Source: Clostridia bacterium | GTDB lineage: Bacteria; Bacillota; Clostridia; Oscillospirales; CAG-272 | Assembly: GCA_017410065.1 (NCBI GenBank) | Contig: JAFQRL010000002.1 | Coordinates: forward strand, 62,001 to 126,000 | Length of the DNA: 64,000 nucleotides | Direction: 5' to 3' | Shown: piece after piece, positions 59,012-64,000 of the stretch | Layout of the letters: every line of letters begins with the position of its first letter | How positions within the stretch are numbered: the stretch's first letter is position 1 | The notes under the pieces: generated by a model | What the model was told of the DNA's origin: nothing | The model's input: the letters and a program-made list of their open reading frames with translations, nothing else | Databases searched by the model: none | Made by a program: the position numbers and the translations under genes

Positions 59012-59905
59012 ATGAATTTAAGGGAACATTTTATTGGTTTTTTAAACGATTTCAAGATAGATGATAAACACACATCGCCATTGATAGATGCGGCAGACGC
59101 TCTCTTTAAAAGCAAATCCGCGTGTCTTTCTCTTGAGCGGGAGATCGAGGCATATCGTAGCTTTGATTACGATTTCGGCAGGACCGTCTCACTTGCGGAG
59201 TGCCACGCCGAGGAGATGGGAGTTCATCCGTACAGAGCGAGATACATATTCTTAACTTCTCTTGCGCCCTTTGCCCTTCCCTATTTTGAGAGAGTTGGGC
59301 TTGGGAGAGAGGAGTGGTATGACTCTATGATGGACTTTAAGTGGAACGGCGAGCTATGCTATTCAAAATCGGGGATATTCGGAAACTATTCCGAATGGTC
59401 CAAAAGATTTCTCTCGGCAGACAGAATAGCCTTTGGCAGACTTCAGTATAACGAATTTGAGGCGAGAGTCACCTATAAGAGCGAAAAATTTGATCTGAAG
59501 CCCGATAGCTTTGTTATCACGGTGCATATTCCTTCGGACACAAGATCGCCCTTCAGCCCCGAAAACAGGCTTCGTTCTTATAAACGCGCGACGGCGTTTT
59601 ACAAAAACAGATTTGAAGACGGGCAGGTCATTTTCAGGTGCGGCTCCTGGCTGCTTAATCCTATCCACAAGACTATACTTCCCGAGGGCTCAAACATTCG
59701 TTCCTTCGTTGACGAATACGAGCTGTGTATGGATAGTCTTGTAGAAAGCTTTGACGATATCGCGCGCATTTTCGGCATTTGGAATTACGACGGCGATGCG
59801 AGTTCACTTCCCGAGGACAGCTCGCTCAGACGTGCTTACAAAAAGCATCTTCTCTCGGGCGGCAAGATGGGATCCGTAACAGGCTTCAGACTCGGAGATA
59901 ATTAA
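59012..59905 (+). CDS. GNAT-like acyltransferase-domain protein (DUF5596-like)
   Basis: The 297-residue protein resembles a two-domain family: an N-terminal helical half and a C-terminal GNAT-like half with GRLQYNEFEA near 142, VITVHIPSDTRSPFSPE near 165 and RCGSWLLNPIHKTILPEGSNIRSF near 207. The phrase SWLLxP...LPExSNI is the most diagnostic element. Substrate and reaction are unknown. The gene starts two bases after the TtcA-like gene, so the two are surely cotranscribed. Confidence 0.7.
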   Translation: MNLREHFIGFLNDFKIDDKHTSPLIDAADALFKSKSACLSLEREIEAYRSFDYDFGRTVSLAECHAEEMGVHPYRARYIFLTSLAPFALPYFERVGLGREEWYDSMMDFKWNGELCYSKSGIFGNYSEWSKRFLSADRIAFGRLQYNEFEARVTYKSEKFDLKPDSFVITVHIPSDTRSPFSPENRLRSYKRATAFYKNRFEDGQVIFRCGSWLLNPIHKTILPEGSNIRSFVDEYELCMDSLVESFDDIARIFGIWNYDGDASSLPEDSSLRRAYKKHLLSGGKMGSVTGFRLGDN

Positions 59906-59921
59906 CAAACCAAGCAAAATT

Positions 59922-59942
59922 GGCGCGCAAGGCGCCTTTTTT
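59922..59942 (+). terminator. Terminator of the TtcA/GNAT-like unit
   Basis: GGCGC (59922-59926) and GCGCC (59932-59936) form a short GC stem followed by six T residues. Confidence 0.75.
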
Positions 59943-59976
59943 GTTAAAATTATTTGTTTTTCGTAATCGAGGATTT

Positions 59977-60016
59977 GGGAGCTTTCGGGAGCTTTTGGGA
60001 GATTTCGGGAGGTTTC
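59977..60016. repeat. Four tandem 10-bp repeats upstream of rplM
   Basis: Four head-to-tail copies of GGGAGNTTTY start at 59977, 59987, 59997 and 60007, ending about 42 bases before the rplM -35 box. Confidence 0.75.
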
Positions 60017-60058
60017 GTTTTTTAAATCGATTTTTTCAAAATTTTTTCAAAAAAAGTG

Positions 60059-60087
60059 TTGACATTAATGGGAATATATGCTATAAT
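60059..60087 (+). promoter_or_regulatory. Perfect-consensus promoter of rplM-rpsI
   Basis: TTGACA (60059-60064), 17-base spacer, TATAAT (60082-60087) with an extended TGC. Confidence 0.85.
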
Positions 60088-60108
60088 ATACAAGCTTGAA
60101 AAAATGCG

Positions 60109-60129
60109 TGCGTCCCCTATCGGGTCGCA
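60109..60129 (+). promoter_or_regulatory. Candidate L13 leader hairpin
   Basis: TGCG-T-CCC (60109-60116) pairs with GGG-T-CGCA (60122-60129) with one T-T mismatch and a five-base loop, just before the rplM ribosome binding site. Firmicutes rplM genes often carry a short autoregulatory leader here. Confidence 0.5.
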
Positions 60130-60155
60130 GAAACTAAAAATCGGAGGAAAAGAAA

Positions 60156-60581
60156 ATGTCTACATTTATGGCAAATGCAAACAACATCGAGCGCAGATGG
60201 TTTGTTATTGACGCAGCAGGCAAGCCCCTCGGCAGAACCGCTGTTAAGGCTGCTGATATTCTTCGCGGCAAGCACAGACCTGAATTCACCCCCCACGCTG
60301 ATTGCGGCGAATACGTTATCATCGTAAACGCAGCAAAGGCAACTCTCACCGGCAAGAAGCTTGAGCAGAAGTTCTACCGTCATCATTCCGGCTACATCGG
60401 CGGTCTCAAGGAGGTTAACTATAAGACTCTTATGGCTACCCGTCCCGAGAAGGCTATGGAGCTTGCTGTTAAGGGTATGCTTCCCCACAACTCTATCGGT
60501 GATAAGTCCTTCACCCGTCTTCACGTTTACGCAGACGCAAATCACAAGCAGGCTGCACAGCAGCCCATCGTGCTTGACTAA
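60156..60581 (+). CDS. rplM: 50S ribosomal protein L13
   Basis: The 141-residue early-assembly protein of the large subunit shows RRWFVIDAAGKPLGRTAVKAADILRGK at the start, YVIIVNAAKATLTGKK near 50, the YRHHSGYIGGLK segment near 69 and MLPHNSIGDKSFTRLHVY near 108. ATG 60156 follows GGAGG; an in-frame ATG four codons later is possible. It is the first gene of the rplM-rpsI pair, under a consensus promoter. Confidence 0.97.
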   Translation: MSTFMANANNIERRWFVIDAAGKPLGRTAVKAADILRGKHRPEFTPHADCGEYVIIVNAAKATLTGKKLEQKFYRHHSGYIGGLKEVNYKTLMATRPEKAMELAVKGMLPHNSIGDKSFTRLHVYADANHKQAAQQPIVLD

Positions 60582-60600
60582 TAAGGGAGGTTAAAGTAGA

Positions 60601-61002
60601 ATGTATACAAGTGCAAAGCCCTATTTCTACGGAACAGGCAGAAGAAAGAAGTCCGTAGCTAGAGTTCGCCTCTATCCCGGTACAGGCGTTGTTACCATCA
60701 ACGGCAGAGACGTTAATGACTATTTCGGTCTTGAAACTCTTAAGTATATCGTTAACCAGCCCTTCGGCGTAACCGAGACTGTTGGTAAGTTCGACATCGT
60801 TGCGAACGTTACCGGCGGCGGCTTCTCCGGTCAGGCAGGTGCTATCCGTCACGGCGTTGCCCGTGCCCTTCTCTCTGCAGACGAGAACTATAAGCCCCTC
60901 CTCAAGAAGGCAGGCTTCCTCACTCGTGACCCCAGAATGAAGGAAAGAAAGAAGTACGGTCTCAAGGCTGCACGTCGCGCACCTCAGTTCTCGAAGAGAT
61001 AA
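60601..61002 (+). CDS. rpsI: 30S ribosomal protein S9
   Basis: The 133-residue protein ends with the S9 tail [16 protein letters not shown], whose last residues reach the P-site tRNA, and has [18 protein letters not shown] near 10 and [19 protein letters not shown] near 79. It follows rplM by 19 bases with its own GGGAGG site. A terminator follows the stop. Confidence 0.98.
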   Translation: MYTSAKPYFYGTGRRKKSVARVRLYPGTGVVTINGRDVNDYFGLETLKYIVNQPFGVTETVGKFDIVANVTGGGFSGQAGAIRHGVARALLSADENYKPLLKKAGFLTRDPRMKERKKYGLKAARRAPQFSKR

Positions 61003-61025
61003 TTTCGACCTTTGGTCGAAACTTC

Positions 61026-61058
61026 AAAAAGCACTTCGCATCAAGCGGAGTGCTTTTT
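61026..61058 (+). terminator. Terminator of rplM-rpsI
   Basis: AAAAAGCACTTCGC (61026-61039) pairs with GCGGAGTGCTTTTT (61045-61058), one G-T pair, five-base loop. Confidence 0.8.
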
Positions 61059-61085
61059 GTTATCTCTTGGATGAACTGAGGTGCA

Positions 61086-61293
61086 ATGAAATCTGCCTGT
61101 GGCAGAATAAATCCGCTTACGTGGATGAAATCGCTATCGCGATGAAATTCGACTTCGTCGGGTTATGGTGGCAGATTTCATATCACCCGAGGCTTGCCTC
61201 GGATTTCATCTGAACGTAGTGAAGATTTCATCCGCTTTTGCGGATTTCATCACCGTAGGTGATTTCATTTTCTTTCGCCGTAGGTGATTTCAT
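61086..61293. repeat. Array of small hairpins separated by ATGAAAT / ATTTCAT
   Basis: The 380-base gap between rpsI and the next gene is largely this array. ATGAAAT occurs three times in the left part (61086, 61125, 61142) and its complement ATTTCAT six times in the right part (61175, 61203, 61225, 61244, 61262, 61287). Between them sit different mini-palindromes such as TCTGCC/GGCAGA, ATCGC/GCGAT, CCGAGG/CCTCGG, ATCCGC/GCGGAT and ATCACC/GGTGAT. The left and right halves could also pair into one branched structure. No open reading frame is evident. Confidence 0.8.
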
Positions 61294-61310
61294 TTTCTTC
61301 CGCCGTAATA

Positions 61311-61339
61311 TTTACATTTCGGTAAATTTATGATATAAT
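61311..61339 (+). promoter_or_regulatory. SigA-type promoter of the orphan gene
   Basis: TTTACA (61311-61316), 17-base spacer, TATAAT (61334-61339) with extended TGA, directly after the hairpin array. Confidence 0.65.
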
Positions 61340-61381
61340 GTAATTGTTAGTTAAGCCCGAATAAAACGAGGAAATTAATAC

Positions 61382-61843
61382 ATGTCACAAGAATATAAGT
61401 TTGAATTTAGTGGAACAAAGGACGATCTTACCCTTAAAATCAATACGTTGTTTAATCATTCCTATGGTAGATATCGTTATGACAACTATATAATAGATAT
61501 TGTTGATGAAGAAATCCGCTTTGGTGTTGAACGTGGTGGCCATTCCGGAGGATATTGGTATATTCCAACCATAACCGAATGTGGTGAAAAAATAGAACTT
61601 TGCGGAAGTATTAGTTATATAGGACCAGACGATAACAGAAACAAATTTCAGAAAGCAATTGATACTGTCAAGCTAGTTTTATTATTAATTGTATTTTCAC
61701 CCATTTTCTTGACGATTATGCTTTATAGTCTGGTAGAATCCATGATTAGAAAAATATTCAAACTAAAGAGACCAAAAAATACTGAAGATAAATTAAATTT
61801 TCTTATGGAAACGCATTTAGGTTGCGTAAGAAAATATAACTAA
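61382..61843 (+). CDS. AT-rich hypothetical protein with one membrane segment
   Basis: I do not recognise this 153-residue protein. The first 100 residues are polar and beta-prone (IIDIVDEEIRFGVERGGHSGGYWYIPTI), then a hydrophobic helix (about 102-124) and a basic C-terminal tail. Codon and base usage are visibly more AT-rich than in neighbours (many AAA, ATA and TTA codons), suggesting recent transfer. GAGGAAA precedes the ATG and a good promoter lies upstream, so it is probably expressed. Confidence 0.6.
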   Translation: MSQEYKFEFSGTKDDLTLKINTLFNHSYGRYRYDNYIIDIVDEEIRFGVERGGHSGGYWYIPTITECGEKIELCGSISYIGPDDNRNKFQKAIDTVKLVLLLIVFSPIFLTIMLYSLVESMIRKIFKLKRPKNTEDKLNFLMETHLGCVRKYN

Positions 61844-61960
61844 CTATTACTAATCTTAATTTGTCGAGTAGAACAGCGTTGAATGTTGGTGCAAATTTGA
61901 TTCAACCTTGAAAGCATCTGAAGCAGTATCGGAATTTTAAGGTCATATCGGGAGAAACAA

Positions 61961-62380
61961 ATGAATATTATAAAATCCTGCGGGTTTATCGCGTATAAGG
62001 TGATCGACGAAAAGCGGCATTATCTGATCATAAAGAGCATAAACGGTGACGTCGGCTTTCCAAAGGGACATACGGAACAGGGAGAAACCGAGCTTGAGAC
62101 CGCGCATAGAGAGCTTTATGAAGAAACGGGTGTAAGGGTCGAAGCTATCGAAGGCTTCAGACACGAGATAGAGTATTCTCTACCGAAAGCTAAAGATACG
62201 GTAAAGCGAGTAGTTTATTTTCTCGGGAGGATAGATGACGATAATATAGTTTGTCAGCAAAGCGAGGTCGCAGAGGCTCGTCTTGTCACGGCTGAAGAAG
62301 CACTTCTCACATTAACCTTTGATTCTGCACGGCAGTTGATTTGCGAAGCGGAAGGCTTCTTAAAATCGCGAGCTCATTGA
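61961..62380 (+). CDS. NUDIX hydrolase, Ap4A-hydrolase-like
   Basis: The 139-residue protein has the Nudix box GHTEQGETELETAHRELYEETG near 38 with the REUxEE core intact. The phrase GDVGFPKGHTEQGE is typical of asymmetric diadenosine tetraphosphate hydrolases, and the start SCGFIAYKVI fits. Substrate remains inference. GGGAG lies six bases before the ATG. It is separated by 117 bases from the orphan gene. Confidence 0.82.
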   Translation: MNIIKSCGFIAYKVIDEKRHYLIIKSINGDVGFPKGHTEQGETELETAHRELYEETGVRVEAIEGFRHEIEYSLPKAKDTVKRVVYFLGRIDDDNIVCQQSEVAEARLVTAEEALLTLTFDSARQLICEAEGFLKSRAH

Positions 62381-62496
62381 TGCGGCAAGCTTTTAATAAA
62401 CATCATTTTTTGATACGTTTTAATAACAATAGTTTACATTTTCGCTTGTTTTTCACATACTTACGGTTGTTTTCTCTCCACTCAACCAACGGTATG

Positions 62497-62525
62497 TGGA
62501 CAAAATTTGCAACAACGTATATAAT
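62497..62525 (+). promoter_or_regulatory. SigA-type promoter of the XRE gene
   Basis: TGGACA (62497-62502), 17-base spacer, TATAAT (62520-62525), giving a leader of about 130 bases. Confidence 0.5.
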
Positions 62526-62552
62526 GTAATCGGGATAAGCGAGGGAGGAAAA

Positions 62553-62599
62553 GGTGCGTTTTATAATTCCTTTTTCAGTATGACACCGTTGAGCGCACC
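62553..62599. repeat. Small palindrome-ended block in the XRE leader
   Basis: A 47-base block is bounded by GGTGCG (62553-62558) and CGCACC (62594-62599). It also holds two tiny overlapping reading frames: a GTG-started nine-residue frame (62554-62583) behind GGAGGA, and an ATG-started 17-residue frame (62580-62633). Which feature matters, if any, is unclear. Confidence 0.35.
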
Positions 62600-62661
62600 C
62601 GAAGCAAAAGATAGCTTCAAACTTCATTTTTAACGTGACACCCGAAACGGAGGCTTTTAGA

Positions 62662-63291
62662 ATGGATCAGATCAAAATCGGAAAATTTATAGCAGAGCGC
62701 AGGCGCGAGAGGAAGCTCACACAAGCCCAACTTGGAGAACTGCTTTCTATAACAGACAGAGCCGTTTCCAAATGGGAACGAGGTCTTTCCCTTCCCGACT
62801 CATCTATAATGGTGAAGCTTTGCGAAATACTTGAGATTACTGTTAACGAATTACTTTGCGGAGAGAAGATTGAAATGCCCGAAAACGAAAAAATGATCAA
62901 CGAAAATATCATTGAGCTTTTAAAGCAAAAGGAGCGCGCGGATAGGAGCCTGCTATTTCTTGAGATCATAATCGGAGTTATGTCTACGATCCTTCTGCTC
63001 GGTTCAACGCTTATCGCGGGCTTGATCCAAATGCCTGATTGGCAAAGGATCGTGATCATTGCTTGTGGCTTTGCCGTGTCGATCGTCGGTATTGTGTTTG
63101 CGCTTCGAATCGAGCAGATCGCAGGCTACTATGAATGCAAGCATTGCGGTCATAGATACGTCCCTGCCTATAAAAATATGTTATTTGCAATGCATTTTGG
63201 CAGAACGAGATTTATGAAGTGTCCAAAGTGTGGCAAAATGTCCTGGCAGAAAAAGGTGATCTCCAAAGAACCTATAAATGCCGATAAATGA
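62662..63291 (+). CDS. XRE-family membrane-anchored transcriptional regulator
   Basis: The 209-residue protein has an N-terminal Cro/C1-type helix-turn-helix (about 5-60: KLTQAQLGELLSITDRAVSKWERGLSLPD), a short helical linker, two transmembrane helices (about 97-123 and 129-150) and a C-terminal zinc-ribbon-like tail (CKHCGHRYVPAY and CPKCGKMSW). Similar regulators with a membrane tail are common in Clostridia; the signal is unknown. ATG 62662 follows GGAGG; the frame extends nine codons upstream without a better start. Confidence 0.82.
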   Translation: MDQIKIGKFIAERRRERKLTQAQLGELLSITDRAVSKWERGLSLPDSSIMVKLCEILEITVNELLCGEKIEMPENEKMINENIIELLKQKERADRSLLFLEIIIGVMSTILLLGSTLIAGLIQMPDWQRIVIIACGFAVSIVGIVFALRIEQIAGYYECKHCGHRYVPAYKNMLFAMHFGRTRFMKCPKCGKMSWQKKVISKEPINADK

Positions 63292-63310
63292 TTTTATTTT
63301 AACTAAAAAC

Positions 63311-63352
63311 AAACAGAGCCAACCTTGCAATTAAGGCGGGCTCTGTTTTTAT
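63311..63352. terminator. Bidirectional terminator after the XRE gene
   Basis: AAACAGAGCC (63311-63320) pairs with GGCTCTGTTT (63339-63348), with T runs on the plus side and on the minus side. Confidence 0.75.
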
Positions 63353-63394
63353 TGTTCTTTGGATATTGTATAAATGAAGTATCTTTTTATCCGA

Positions 63395-64000
63395 TCATCT
63401 CAAATATTTGAACACGGGAGCTGAACGGTCAAGCGCGCCCTCGGGGTCGTAAACGAAGGTCTTCCCTTCAGCCAGAGCCTCCTCGGCAGCGGCGAGAAGC
63501 TCCCAGAGATACTCAAGATTGATCGTCATCATACGGAGAGTTTGGTGCCTGATACATTCGATCCTTGCCTGCTCAACTCTCAGCATATGTCCTTTGAGCT
63601 TTCTGATAAGCCCCTTAACAAGAGAAATGACTTCATCTGTCGACATTCTTCCCTCGGCTGTATCCTTATAAATGCGATAGAGCGTTAAGAACTGCTCGGA
63701 ATACATTACCTGCTCGCTGATCGATGCAATAAAGTTATCGTTAACGGCAGAGGGCGTTGCTTTATCGCTTATGAAGAAATCAAGCGCGCTATTTGCGCGG
63801 CTGTTAAGGTCGCGAAGATAGGTGAGATACCTATAAGGATCGGCATCGATCTTAGCAATTATCTCTGCTATATGGTTTCTCGGATAATCTATGCCGCCCT
63901 TAACGTAGCTATAAATATACTGTGCAAACTCGGAATTTGCAGGGGGCTTTTCCGTGTAGTTATAGGAATGGAGTCTATGACGAACGGTCTGCCATCTTTC
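63395..64000 (-). CDS. C-terminal part of an unknown helical protein (partial)
   Basis: The frame is open from the right edge (64000) to the TGA at 63395-63397, giving 201 visible residues; an internal ATG at 63706 is not the start because homologous-looking coding sequence continues upstream in frame. The visible part is predicted to be mostly alpha-helical (ISLVKGLIRKLKGHMLRVEQAR and LEYLWELLAAAEEALAEG) with no membrane segment. I do not recognise a domain. It converges on the XRE gene through a shared terminator. Confidence 0.6.
   Translation of the reverse strand, partial: ERWQTVRHRLHSYNYTEKPPANSEFAQYIYSYVKGGIDYPRNHIAEIIAKIDADPYRYLTYLRDLNSRANSALDFFISDKATPSAVNDNFIASISEQVMYSEQFLTLYRIYKDTAEGRMSTDEVISLVKGLIRKLKGHMLRVEQARIECIRHQTLRMMTINLEYLWELLAAAEEALAEGKTFVYDPEGALDRSAPVFKYLR

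Noticed and set aside
61086-61293. Possible CRISPR array
   Set aside because: The repeated words are only seven bases, occur in both orientations and are spaced irregularly by small palindromes; there are no cas genes.
62403-62627. 74-codon minus-strand open frame between the NUDIX and XRE genes
   Set aside because: No ribosome binding site, AT-rich composition and overlap with the XRE promoter and leader; not supported as a gene.

Overview
The window looks like a chromosomal segment of an anaerobic, probably endospore-forming Firmicute of class Clostridia, most likely a gut-type lineage. The reasons are a germination protease (gpr) and a SigH-type sigma factor, a DUF4364 regulator, an NADH-linked [FeFe]-hydrogenase operon, sodium-pumping decarboxylase subunits, strong GGAGG ribosome binding sites and near-consensus SigA promoters. 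No species is assigned. Nearly all of the window is ordinary chromosome. I see no transposase, integrase, CRISPR array, rRNA or convincing intact tRNA.

Layout. 1-3.2 kb: start of a membrane protein (off the left edge), gltX, rpsT and a YfcE-type phosphoesterase. 3.4-4.2 kb: a D-amino-acid transaminase. 4.3-12.6 kb: a ten-gene hydrogenase operon. Its catalytic genes (NuoE-like, thioredoxin-like ferredoxin, NuoF-like, HydA) surround six small genes that look like signalling parts: two DRTGG proteins, two HATPases, a divergent hydrogenase-like protein and a PHP protein. 12.8-20.9 kb: argG-argH-argC-argJ-argB-argD-argF, a complete route from glutamate to arginine apart from carbamoyl phosphate supply, behind one strong promoter with palindromic ARG-box-like sites. 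21-22.4 kb: oadB and a 49-residue membrane protein. 22.5-24.3 kb: an orphan KdpD/KdpE-like pair. 24.4-25.6 kb: a GH88 hydrolase. 25.8-30 kb: a MarR regulator with a heterodimeric ABC exporter. 30.1-32.3 kb: NUDIX, a truncated phosphatase, sfsA, trmL. 32.5-37.4 kb: secA and two unknown membrane proteins. 37.6-39 kb: a MATE exporter. 39.2-40.9 kb: zinc-ribbon protein, sigH, DUF4364. 41-46 kb: gpr, obgE, der and a DUF512 radical SAM protein. 46-50.3 kb: Sel1-repeat protein, glycerate kinase, a C26-like amidotransferase, cysS. 50.5-57.5 kb: a large FtsK/SpoIIIE, then a soluble protein in which a DJ-1/PfpI domain is fused to a second complete FtsK motor, then a cysteine-rich protein. 57.6-59.9 kb: an amidase, a TtcA-like enzyme and a GNAT-like protein. 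60-61 kb: rplM-rpsI. 61-64 kb: an accessory stretch with an unusual array of small hairpins, an AT-rich orphan gene, a NUDIX gene, an XRE membrane regulator and the end of an unknown gene.

The strongest candidates for something undescribed are the DJ-1/FtsK fusion (54779-56806), the hairpin array built on ATGAAAT/ATTTCAT (61086-61293) and the signalling module inside the hydrogenase operon (4910-8580). Several local oddities are also recorded: a low-molecular-weight phosphatase lacking its general-acid loop, an amidotransferase whose HPE motif reads RPE, a HydA with Ser at an H-cluster ligand position, and a near-perfect MarR operator. All functional calls rest on reading motifs by eye; no database search was run.
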